From assembly GCF_010450875.1 (NCBI RefSeq), contig NZ_CP048422.1, positions 1,233,001 to 1,297,000 of the forward strand: a DNA stretch of 64,000 nucleotides, in the 5' to 3' direction. Numbering within the stretch: the stretch's first letter is position 1; every line of letters begins with the position of its first letter. A program made the translations under genes and the position numbers. Source of the stretch: Sphingomonas insulae (GTDB lineage: Bacteria; Pseudomonadota; Alphaproteobacteria; Sphingomonadales; Sphingomonadaceae). Below the pieces are notes generated by a model, which had not been told where the DNA came from, did not search any database, and was given only the letters and a program-made list of their open reading frames with translations. Of this stretch, positions 1 to 7,152 are shown piece after piece.

Positions 1-359
1 CTGCCGAGCCGTCGGCAAAAGTAATTGTAAATGCGCGCACCGGAACGGTCGTTATCAATTCTGCGGTCAGGGTAGGTCCTGCCGCGGTGACGCACGGCAA
101 GCTGACCGTGCGCATCGACGAGAACCAGCGGATCAGCCAGCCGGCACCGTTCAGCCAGGGCCAGACCGCGTTGGAGCGCAAGTCCAACGTGTCGGTCGAA
201 GAGGAGAAGAAGCCGATGTTCCTGCTCGCTCCCGGCCCCAAGCTGGCGGATGTGGTGAAGGCCGTGAACGCCATCGGTGCGTCCCCTGCCGATCTCGTCG
301 CGATCCTGGAGGCGCTGAAGGAAGCCGGCGCGCTGCGTGCCGAACTGATCGTCCTGTGA
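1..359 (+). CDS. flgI: Flagellar P-ring protein FlgI, C-terminal part
   Basis: This is the last 118 or so codons of a gene that begins before the window. FlgI forms the periplasmic P-ring around the flagellar rod in the peptidoglycan layer. The reading frame entered at base 3 gives a typical FlgI end: an [13 protein letters not shown] stretch, then [11 protein letters not shown], and finally a helical tail with [22 protein letters not shown] that closes the family. The stop overlaps the GTG start of the next gene, which marks the cluster as one transcript. The N-terminal signal peptide is outside the window and cannot be checked. Confidence 0.93.
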   Translation, partial: AEPSAKVIVNARTGTVVINSAVRVGPAAVTHGKLTVRIDENQRISQPAPFSQGQTALERKSNVSVEEEKKPMFLLAPGPKLADVVKAVNAIGASPADLVAILEALKEAGALRAELIVL

Positions 360-676
360 GTATCGCACCCGTTTCGACCGTCGGCGGCATTTCGACCGAC
401 ACGTCCCGCCTAAAGAGCGCCGACAACCTCAAGAAGGCGGGGCAGCAGTTCGAGGCGGTGTTCACCGGCATGATGCTGAAGAGCATGCGGCAGGCGAAGC
501 TTGCCGACCCGCTGTTCGATTCGAAGGCGCTCGACACCTTTACCGAGATGCAGGATGCGCGCGTCGCACAGAGCATGTCGGAGACGACGCCGCTCGGCAT
601 CGGCAAGGCGATGACCGACTTTCTCAGCAAATCGCAAGCCGATCTTAACGAGTCCAAGGCAGACCCGCCGCAATGA
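356..676 (+). CDS. flgJ: FlgJ-like rod-binding protein (short form)
   Basis: A 106-residue protein beginning at a GTG that overlaps the flgI stop (GTGA). It matches the N-terminal rod-binding domain of FlgJ: the segment [29 protein letters not shown] followed by [15 protein letters not shown] is the family signature. The C-terminal peptidoglycan hydrolase domain of gammaproteobacterial FlgJ is absent, as is usual in alphaproteobacteria, so it should cap or scaffold rod assembly without cutting the wall itself. Its position between flgI and flgK and the ATGA overlap with flgK support the assignment. Confidence 0.88.
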   Translation: MSIAPVSTVGGISTDTSRLKSADNLKKAGQQFEAVFTGMMLKSMRQAKLADPLFDSKALDTFTEMQDARVAQSMSETTPLGIGKAMTDFLSKSQADLNESKADPPQ

Positions 677-2037
677 GCGACATGCTGTCGATCGGCGCGT
701 CAGGCGTCCGCGCGTACCAGACCGCGCTAGCGACCGTTGGCGAGAACATCGCCAACGTGGGCACGGTGGGCTATGCCCGACGCGCGGTGACGCTGAACGA
801 GGTCGCCGGCGGCAGCGGTTCGGTGAATGGCTATGGCGCCGGCAACGGCGTGTATCTGTCGGGGGTCAATCGATCGACCGACGTCTATTCGGCAACGGCG
901 CTCCGGGCCACGACCAGCGACCTGACCCGCACCACCAAGGGTGCGGAATGGCTCGATCGCATCCAGAATGCGCTGACCGGCAACCAGCTGACGACACGTG
1001 TCACCTCATTCTTCGGATCGGCGCAGGCGCTTGCCGCCGAACCCGATTCGACCGCATTGCGCACCGGCATGCTGAGTGCCGCATCGTCGGCCGCGCTGGC
1101 GTTCAGGACGACCGGTCAGGCGTTCGACCAGGTCGATGCCGATTTGCAGACGGCGGGGACCCAGGCGGCGCAGACCCTGACGTCGCTGGGCAATTCCCTG
1201 ACCAAGGTCAACGAGGGGCTGAGCCGCTCGCAACCGGGCAGCACCGCCGCTGCGCAGCTGATGGACCAGCGTGACACGATCCTGTCGCAGATGAGCGAAC
1301 TGGTCGATGTCGACGTCAAGATGGACCCGATCGGGCGCGCGACGGTGAAGCTCGGCGGGGCGGAGGGGCCTGCGTTCGTACAGGGCGCGATGACCGGCAC
1401 GGTCAGCTATACGCGCAACGAGAACGGCACCGCCGCCTTTGCCGTCACGATGCGCAACACCACCACCGAAATCACGCCGAACGGCGGTACGCTCGCCGGC
1501 ATCGCCGACGGTGCCCAGCGCGTATCCGCCATTCGCCAGTCGCTGAACGCGGTGGCCGAAAGCTTCGTCGCCGCGGTAAATGACAATCAGCGCGCGGGCG
1601 CCGATCAAAAGGGGGCGGCCGGCATCAACCTGTTCGTGGCCGGCGATTCCGCGACCGACATCACGATTTCCGACAAGTTCACCGATGGCAGCAAGATCGC
1701 CGCAGCGACCGGTGCATCCGGCACGAAACCTGCGGGCGGGGTGCGTGATGCGAGCAATCTCGCCGCGCTGGAAGCGACCCGCAATTCGCTCCGCTTCGAA
1801 GCGTCGCTGACGACGCTCGTCACCGACAATGCGACCGCCTACAAACAGAAGAACACGATCGCCGATGCGCAGGCTGCGATCCGCGATGGGGCGGCGACCG
1901 CCCTGTCCGCGTCGACGGGCGTCAACCTCGATTCGGAAGCGGTCGACCTGATCCGCTTTCAGCAGGCCTATGCGGCATCCAGCCGCGTGATCCAGATCGC
2001 GCGCGAGACGATGCAGTCCATTCTCGACATCCGGTAG
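673..2037 (+). CDS. flgK: Flagellar hook-associated protein FlgK (HAP1)
   Basis: FlgK is the first hook-filament junction protein, exported through the flagellar type III apparatus. The 454-residue product has the conserved N-terminal heptad region (SIGASGVRAYQTALATVGENIANVGTVGYARR) and the matching C-terminal helix (DLIRFQQAYAASSRVIQIARETMQSIL) that pack together in axial proteins; the low-complexity Ala/Thr/Gly middle is variable. It is at the short end for the family. The ATG overlaps the flgJ stop, so translation is probably coupled, and flgL follows after 8 bases. Confidence 0.95.
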   Translation: MSDMLSIGASGVRAYQTALATVGENIANVGTVGYARRAVTLNEVAGGSGSVNGYGAGNGVYLSGVNRSTDVYSATALRATTSDLTRTTKGAEWLDRIQNALTGNQLTTRVTSFFGSAQALAAEPDSTALRTGMLSAASSAALAFRTTGQAFDQVDADLQTAGTQAAQTLTSLGNSLTKVNEGLSRSQPGSTAAAQLMDQRDTILSQMSELVDVDVKMDPIGRATVKLGGAEGPAFVQGAMTGTVSYTRNENGTAAFAVTMRNTTTEITPNGGTLAGIADGAQRVSAIRQSLNAVAESFVAAVNDNQRAGADQKGAAGINLFVAGDSATDITISDKFTDGSKIAAATGASGTKPAGGVRDASNLAALEATRNSLRFEASLTTLVTDNATAYKQKNTIADAQAAIRDGAATALSASTGVNLDSEAVDLIRFQQAYAASSRVIQIARETMQSILDIR

Positions 2038-2045
2038 GACGCGCG

Positions 2046-2960
2046 ATGCAGATTTCCACCAACCTGTTCTACAGCAATGCATCGAACCGCCTGTCCAAGA
2101 TGGGCGAGCGCGCATCCGAATTGCAGACCCAGATCGCAACCGGCAAGAAGATCATCAAGCCGTCCGACGACCCCGCCGCATCGCAACAGATCGCGGAACT
2201 GGACCGCAAGGATGCCGATGCCGTAGTCTATGGCGCCAACATGACGCTGGCCGGGTCGCTGCTCAATCAGGCCGACAGCGTGCTGGGCCAGATCGCCACG
2301 CAGCTCAATCGCGCGACCGAGCTTACGGTGCAGGCGGCAACGGGAACGCAGACCGATGCGACGCGCAAGGTCATCGGCACCGAATTGAAATCGATCGTCG
2401 AATCGCTGGTGGCGCTGGCCAATTCGAAGAACGTCCGCGGCCAGCCGTTGTTTGGCAACGCCGCCGGCGGCGCGGCGGTGGCCACCGCGACGGACGCCAG
2501 CGGCAATACCAGCTTCACCTTCGCCGCCGCGACGCCGGCGGTATCGGAAGTGCCGATCGCCGATGGCCAGAGCGTGCAGGCGACCGAGAGCGCCGAGCGC
2601 ATTTTCGATATCGGCAACAAGGACAATACGCTGGCGATGCTCACGCGTCTGGCCGCCGCGCTGACGGCGGGCGGCGACGTGTCCGCCGTGACGTCGGCAT
2701 CGCTCGATGGTCTGAACGCGGCGACCGAGAAGGTCGCCGACGTGCAGGCATCGGTCGGTGCGCGCGGTGCGCGCGTCGACCTGCAGCAGCAATTGCTGAC
2801 CACTGCCAATACCGATCGTGCCGACCTGCGCGGCAAGCTGGAACAGGTCGACATCACCGATGCCGTCGTCCAGCTTCAGCAGATGATGACGGCGCTGTCC
2901 GCGACGCAGGCCAGCTTCAGCAAGCTCTCCGGCCTGTCGCTGTTCGATTACCTGAAGTAA
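2046..2960 (+). CDS. flgL: Flagellar hook-associated protein FlgL (HAP3)
   Basis: FlgL is the second junction protein between hook and filament. The 304-residue sequence starts with MQISTNLFYSNASNRLSKMGERASELQTQIATGKKI and the conserved PSDDPAAS motif of the flagellin/FlgL N-terminal domain. It ends with the helical DAVVQLQQMMTALSATQASFSKLSGLSLFDYLK tail of the C-terminal D0 domain. It is the last gene of the visible flg run. About 170 bases without a gene separate it from the stator genes, which probably have their own promoter. Confidence 0.94.
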   Translation: MQISTNLFYSNASNRLSKMGERASELQTQIATGKKIIKPSDDPAASQQIAELDRKDADAVVYGANMTLAGSLLNQADSVLGQIATQLNRATELTVQAATGTQTDATRKVIGTELKSIVESLVALANSKNVRGQPLFGNAAGGAAVATATDASGNTSFTFAAATPAVSEVPIADGQSVQATESAERIFDIGNKDNTLAMLTRLAAALTAGGDVSAVTSASLDGLNAATEKVADVQASVGARGARVDLQQQLLTTANTDRADLRGKLEQVDITDAVVQLQQMMTALSATQASFSKLSGLSLFDYLK

Positions 2961-3050
2961 CGGGCGTTTCGTCCGCGGCGTGCCGTCGCGAGAGCGGCCA
3001 TCGAACGGCGCCGCCTGCACGATCCCTTCCGGTAGCAAAACCTTCGCGCC

Positions 3051-3083
3051 TGGTAACCACTTGTCTAGGAAATGCGGTTAACC
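3051..3083. promoter_or_regulatory. Palindromes upstream of motA
   Basis: The flgL-motA gap contains two short near-adjacent palindromes, TGGTAACCA and GGTTAACC. They lie 50-80 bases before the chosen motA start, in locally AT-richer sequence. GGTTAACC contains TTAACC, one half of a CtrA-type site, but no second half at the usual spacing is present. No convincing sigma-54 or sigma-28 promoter was found by eye. This is only a candidate regulatory site. Confidence 0.25.
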
Positions 3084-3132
3084 CTGTGCCATCGGGTTTG
3101 CCGGCATGCCGGCGCAAACGGGGTATCCCACA

Positions 3133-3996
3133 GTGTTTCCTGCCATCGGTCTCGTCGTCCTTCTCGTCATGGTGTTCGGCGGCTTCGCCATCACCGGTGG
3201 TGCGCTCGGCCCCGTCATGGAGGCGATCCCGCACGAGATGCTCATCATCGGCGGCGCGGCCGCGGGCGCACTCATCATTGGCAATTCGGGCACCGAGCTG
3301 AAGGCGATGGGCGGCGGCCTTGCCAAGGTGTTCAAGGGCCCCAAGTACAAGAAGCAGGATTATCTCGACGTCATCTTCCTCGTCAGCAAGCTGATGAAGA
3401 TGTTGCGCATGGATGGCCCGATCGCGCTGGAACCGCATGTCGAGGATCCCAAGTCCTCCGCCGTCTTCAGCGAATATCCGCGCCTGCTCGCCGATCACAC
3501 GCTCGTCGCGCTGATCGCCGATACGCTGCGGCTGGTCGTCGTGTCGTCCGGAACGCTCGACGTGCATGCGGTCGAGGAGGTGATGGATCATTCGATCAAG
3601 ACCCACCATCATGAGGTGGAGGGGCCGCACACCACGCTCACCAGCCTGGCCGATTCGCTGCCCGCGCTGGGCATCGTCGCGGCGGTGCTCGGCATCGTGA
3701 AGACGATGGGGTCGATCGACAAGCCGCCATCGGTGCTCGGCGGGATGATCGGATCGGCGCTGGTCGGCACCTTCATGGGCGTGCTGCTGGCCTATGGCAT
3801 CGTATCGCCGCTGGCCGGCCGGCTGAAGCAGGTGATCGATGCCGATGCCGCCATCTACGACGTCGTCAAGCAGATCATCATCGCCTCGCTGCATGGCCAC
3901 CCGCAGCCGCTGGTGATCGAGGCGGCACGCTCCGGCATCGCGCACAAGAACCAGCCCGGCTTTGCCGAGGTGTTCGATGGCCTGCGTGGCAAGTAA
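3133..3996 (+). CDS. motA: Flagellar motor stator protein MotA
   Basis: MotA is the four-helix inner-membrane stator subunit that couples ion flow to rotor torque. The 288-residue product shows the long-form MotA layout: N-terminal membrane helices (FPAIGLVVLLVMVFGGFAITGG), a cytoplasmic loop with charged residues, and the paired helices around ALGIVAAVLGIVKTMGSIDKPPSVLGGMIGSALVGTFMGV, which carry the conserved prolines and glycines. I chose the GTG before FPAIGLVV because the family begins there and a GGGG stretch lies just upstream; an in-frame ATG 27 bases earlier would add nine unconserved residues. motB follows after 19 bases. Confidence 0.93.
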   Translation: MFPAIGLVVLLVMVFGGFAITGGALGPVMEAIPHEMLIIGGAAAGALIIGNSGTELKAMGGGLAKVFKGPKYKKQDYLDVIFLVSKLMKMLRMDGPIALEPHVEDPKSSAVFSEYPRLLADHTLVALIADTLRLVVVSSGTLDVHAVEEVMDHSIKTHHHEVEGPHTTLTSLADSLPALGIVAAVLGIVKTMGSIDKPPSVLGGMIGSALVGTFMGVLLAYGIVSPLAGRLKQVIDADAAIYDVVKQIIIASLHGHPQPLVIEAARSGIAHKNQPGFAEVFDGLRGK

Positions 3997-4015
3997 GCGC
4001 GGGGAGAATTGAGCC

Positions 4016-4921
4016 ATGGCCCGCGCTGCTCCTCACGGCACCAACCAGCCGCCCAAGATCGTCATCGTCAAGAAGATCATCGACGGTGGCCATGGCGGCC
4101 ATCACGGTGGTGCGTGGAAGGTCGCCTACGCCGATTTCGTGACGGCGATGATGGCGTTCTTCCTGCTGCTCTGGCTGCTCGGGGCCACGACCGAGAAGCA
4201 GCGCAAGGGCATCGCCGATTATTTCGCGCCGACGTTGCTCGACAAGAAGATCATCGGGCTCGGCGGCAGCGGCCCGCTGGGTGGCGAATCGATCATGAGC
4301 AACAACAAGCTGGGACCGAAGGCGGCGGCGGCGGCGGTCGCCTCGATCGGCATACCCATGGAGGCGAAGGGCGGCGAGAGGAGCGGCACCGGCGACAAGG
4401 GATCGCTGCGCAATCCCGCCGCGATGCAGGTCGACAATCTGGCGTTCAAGGCGATCAAGGATCAGCTGGAAAAGCAGATCAAGGGATCGGCGCGACTGGC
4501 GAAGCTCGCCAGCCACGTCCGCTTCGTGCCGACGCAGGACGGGCTGCGCATCGACCTGGTCGACGACGCCGATTATTCCATGTTCGCGCTCGGCACGACC
4601 GCGCTCGATGCCAAGGCGTCGGAACTCATCGGCATGATCGCGGGCACGATCGCCGGTACGCCGAACACGATCATGATCCGCGGGCATACCGACAGCCTGC
4701 CGTATGGCGATCCGCGAGCGATGAACAACTGGATGCTATCGTCCGGTCGGGCAGAGGCGACGCGGCGCCGGCTGGCATCGGGCGGTATTCCCGAAGCGCG
4801 ATTCGAACGGATCGAGGGCGTTGCCGACCGCGAGCCGATCATCACCGCCGATCCCGGTGATCCCCGCAACCGCCGGGTGGCGATCACCCTGCTTTATCGC
4901 AAGGGCCTGTTCGGCTCGTAA
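4016..4921 (+). CDS. motB: Flagellar motor stator protein MotB
   Basis: MotB pairs with MotA and anchors the stator to peptidoglycan. The 301-residue protein has a His/Gly-rich cytoplasmic start and a single membrane helix, AYADFVTAMMAFFLLLWLLG, with the proton-accepting Asp at residue 40. A periplasmic linker follows, then an OmpA-like peptidoglycan-binding domain from about residue 165 to 295, with the IMIRGHTDSLPYGD and NWMLSSGRAEATRRRL motifs. A GGGGAG ribosome-binding site precedes the ATG. A hairpin (ACCGTCG/CGACGGT) begins on the last base of the stop codon, but it has no T-run. Confidence 0.95.
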   Translation: MARAAPHGTNQPPKIVIVKKIIDGGHGGHHGGAWKVAYADFVTAMMAFFLLLWLLGATTEKQRKGIADYFAPTLLDKKIIGLGGSGPLGGESIMSNNKLGPKAAAAAVASIGIPMEAKGGERSGTGDKGSLRNPAAMQVDNLAFKAIKDQLEKQIKGSARLAKLASHVRFVPTQDGLRIDLVDDADYSMFALGTTALDAKASELIGMIAGTIAGTPNTIMIRGHTDSLPYGDPRAMNNWMLSSGRAEATRRRLASGGIPEARFERIEGVADREPIITADPGDPRNRRVAITLLYRKGLFGS

Positions 4922-4989
4922 CCGTCGACACACGACGGTCTGCGCGAACGCCGGGTGGGGATTGTCGTCACCATCCGCGTTGGCCTGGC

Positions 4990-5020
4990 CTCGCAGCCTG
5001 CCCGAGCGGCAGGCTGCGAG
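4990..5020. terminator. Bidirectional hairpin between motB and mucR
   Basis: A perfect 13-bp inverted repeat (CTCGCAGCCTGCC, five-base loop, GGCAGGCTGCGAG) sits between the convergent ends of motB and mucR, five bases past the mucR stop. Its position and stability fit a transcription terminator acting in both directions. There is no long T-run on either side, so intrinsic termination may be incomplete. Confidence 0.65.
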
Positions 5021-5025
5021 ATTGC

Positions 5026-5520
5026 TCAGGCGTCCGCCGTATCCGCAGACTTGCGCGTGCGACGCGTAGCGGCGGCGCCATCGTCGGTCTTGCGCGCGCC
5101 GGGCTTGCGGCCCAGGCCGATCTTCTTCGCCATCGCCCGACGGCTTTCCGAATAGCTTTCGGCGACCATGGGATAATCGACCTTGAGGCCGTAGCGTTCG
5201 CGATATTCCGCCGGCGTCATGCCATGGGTCGCCAGATGGCGCCGCAAGGTCTTGTAGGGCTTGCCGTCGATCATCGAAATGATGTGATCTTTGGACGCCA
5301 GCGATTTGCGGGCCGATACTGCCGGCGTATATTCGGCGGCTGGCGGCGTTTCCGTAGAGGAACCGGTCGTGCCAAGCAGCGCCGACACGGTGTCATGCAT
5401 CTTGCCGAGGAACGCTGGAACCTCGTCAGCGGAAGTGCGGGTGTTGGGATTGGCGAGCCAAGCAATCGTCAATTCGGTTGCAAGTTCGACAGCATTCAGG
5501 TCGGACGTTTCATCAGTCAT
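5026..5520 (-). CDS. mucR: MucR/Ros-family transcriptional regulator
   Basis: MucR-family proteins are H-NS-like or Ros-like DNA-binding regulators of exopolysaccharide, motility and cell-cycle genes in alphaproteobacteria. The 164-residue protein has the N-terminal helical oligomerisation part (VELATELTIAWLANPNTRTSADEVPAFL) and the C-terminal Ros/MucR fold with RRHLATHGMTPAEYRERYGLKVDYPMV and KKIGLGRKPG. The usual first zinc ligand, Cys in CLEDG, is Ser here (SMIDG), while the Asp and both His are kept. The start is supported by GGAG six bases before the ATG. It converges on motAB, which makes a role in motility control possible but unproven. Confidence 0.88.
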   Translation of the reverse strand: MTDETSDLNAVELATELTIAWLANPNTRTSADEVPAFLGKMHDTVSALLGTTGSSTETPPAAEYTPAVSARKSLASKDHIISMIDGKPYKTLRRHLATHGMTPAEYRERYGLKVDYPMVAESYSESRRAMAKKIGLGRKPGARKTDDGAAATRRTRKSADTADA

Positions 5521-5803
5521 AGTTTGCTCCTTTGACCGAGGACCGCCGTACGCCGACGCTTCTATGCGTCAACCCTGCGAATTCATAAACTTGCGTATCG
5601 GCTCCTGTAAAAACGAGGTATTCGACCACTGCCGTCGGATACGGAGATCATTGCAAGGAACCGATGCATGTTGTCGTTCACGATGATCGACATGTTCACG
5701 ACGATCGGGCTGCCGCTGCGCTCAGACAGGCACATCACGCGATCGATGGTCCGGCAGATGTTCTTGCCGGCACGGTGATCGCCATCGCGATGAGGGCGTC
5801 GGA

Positions 5804-7057
5804 TCAGGAGGCCATCATCTCACGACCGGTCACGTGGAAGATCTCTTTCAACGCGGCTTGTTCATCGGTCGATAGGTGCGGGTTCCAGACGTCGAAGATG
5901 AGGACGATGCGGGGATGATCGCTGTCGTTCCAGGCTTCGTGTTCGATCGTATCGTCGAAAGCGAAGGCTTCGCCCTCGCGCCATGACCGCGTTTCGCCAC
6001 CGACGCGAAAGCGACAGTCGGGCGGCACGACCAGCGGCAGGTGGATGATCGCGCGGCTGTTCGTAACGCCGGTATGGGCGGGGATGTGGGCGTGGGGCCG
6101 GAGGATGGAGAAGAAGGCTGTCGGTGCCTTGCCCGGCACATCGTTCTGCGGAACGGCGGCGAGTGCGGCCGTCGTTTCCGGGCAACGCGAGCATATGGCA
6201 TCGTTGCGAATGCCGTATTCCCATAGGAAGCAGGCGCTCCAGTCGAAATTGTTGTCGAGCCCCGACCAGATGTTGCGCGGGGTTCCGGCGTCCTGCCGTA
6301 CGTAGGGGCGGACGGATCCTGCATCGTTCTGCAACAGCGCGAGGGCTTCCGCGCGAATGGCGGGAACGCGCGCCTCCAAAGCTGCGAACCATGGAAAATG
6401 CGCACGATCGAAGAATTCGTCGGCAGGCAAGAACGGGACGTGAACGCCGGCGCATTGATTGGCGTAGATCGCGCGGCGCCCCAGCATGTGATCGATGCAT
6501 GCCGCCATGCGCCGCGACGTCGCACCACCGAGCGCGGCATCGATCGCCTGGCCGAGGTCGGCGGTATGTCGGGCGAGGAAGGCTTTGCCACGAACGAGCG
6601 CGTCTTCGATCATCGGCGCGCGTTCGACCATCCCGCTCGCCATCTGGACGACGGCCGCCCACCCCTGTGCGGCGGCGGCGTCGCGTCCGCAGCGCTGGTG
6701 TAGTTCGGCCATGCGCAATTGTGCCGTGAAGTTCAGCCTGTCGATGGAAAGGGCCCGCTCCAGCGCCTGCGCCTCTGCCGCGTCCTGCCCCAGCAAGCGG
6801 TGGACGGTGGCCTGGTTGATCCACAGGACAGGTTGTCCGGGATCGCCATCGGCGGCGGCGCCGAATAGCGCCAAGGCCCGCGGCAGGTCCTCGTCGGCCA
6901 GTGCACGCATGCCGCGCGCGTTGAGCACATGCGGATGATCCGGGGCGAGCGCGAGTGCGTCGTCGAGCAACGTGCGCTCGCCTGCTGTATCGCCACGTTG
7001 GCGTGCGGTCATCGCCTGAGCCATCAAGGTACGGGCGGGGGGCGGCAGATCGGTCAT
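5804..7057 (-). CDS. TPR protein with aspartyl/asparaginyl beta-hydroxylase domain
   Basis: The 417-residue product has TPR-like helical repeats over about residues 1-150 (HPHVLNARGMRALADEDLPRALALFGAAADGDP) and a C-terminal Asp/Asn beta-hydroxylase domain. That domain carries the iron and 2-oxoglutarate residues: His in PAHTGVTNSRAIIHLPL (about 328), His in DDTIEHEAW (about 373) and Arg in HPRIVLIFD (about 383). Such enzymes hydroxylate Asp or Asn side chains of proteins; the target here is unknown. The start at MTDLPPP is preferred over an ATG 11 codons upstream because the TPR begins there. It lies downstream of the TonB-dependent receptor on the same strand, beyond a terminator. Confidence 0.85.
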   Translation of the reverse strand: MTDLPPPARTLMAQAMTARQRGDTAGERTLLDDALALAPDHPHVLNARGMRALADEDLPRALALFGAAADGDPGQPVLWINQATVHRLLGQDAAEAQALERALSIDRLNFTAQLRMAELHQRCGRDAAAAQGWAAVVQMASGMVERAPMIEDALVRGKAFLARHTADLGQAIDAALGGATSRRMAACIDHMLGRRAIYANQCAGVHVPFLPADEFFDRAHFPWFAALEARVPAIRAEALALLQNDAGSVRPYVRQDAGTPRNIWSGLDNNFDWSACFLWEYGIRNDAICSRCPETTAALAAVPQNDVPGKAPTAFFSILRPHAHIPAHTGVTNSRAIIHLPLVVPPDCRFRVGGETRSWREGEAFAFDDTIEHEAWNDSDHPRIVLIFDVWNPHLSTDEQAALKEIFHVTGREMMAS

Positions 7058-7095
7058 GGGGTGTCGCGGCCTTAGAATGACATCGAGCATATACG

Positions 7096-7127
7096 AAAAA
7101 GGGGCAGCCCGCGAGAGCTGCCCCTTT
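7096..7127 (-). terminator. Rho-independent terminator of the TonB-dependent receptor gene
   Basis: Read on the minus strand, an 11-bp stem (AAAGGGGCAGC/GCTGCCCCTTT, 8-base loop) is followed by a TTTTT run. It lies 26 bases past the receptor stop and before the start of the hydroxylase gene. It should end most receptor transcripts, so the hydroxylase is expressed either by read-through or from its own promoter. Confidence 0.85.
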
Positions 7128-7152
7128 CAAGGGTCCGGTCAGGCGGCGACGC

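Noticed and set aside
3106..3132. ATG start for motA nine codons upstream
   Set aside because: The extra residues MPAQTGYPT are not part of the MotA N-terminus; the GTG before FPAIGLVV fits the family.
5664..5918. 84-codon plus-strand frame with His/Asp-rich start
   Set aside because: It overlaps the hydroxylase gene, has no ribosome site and resembles no protein.
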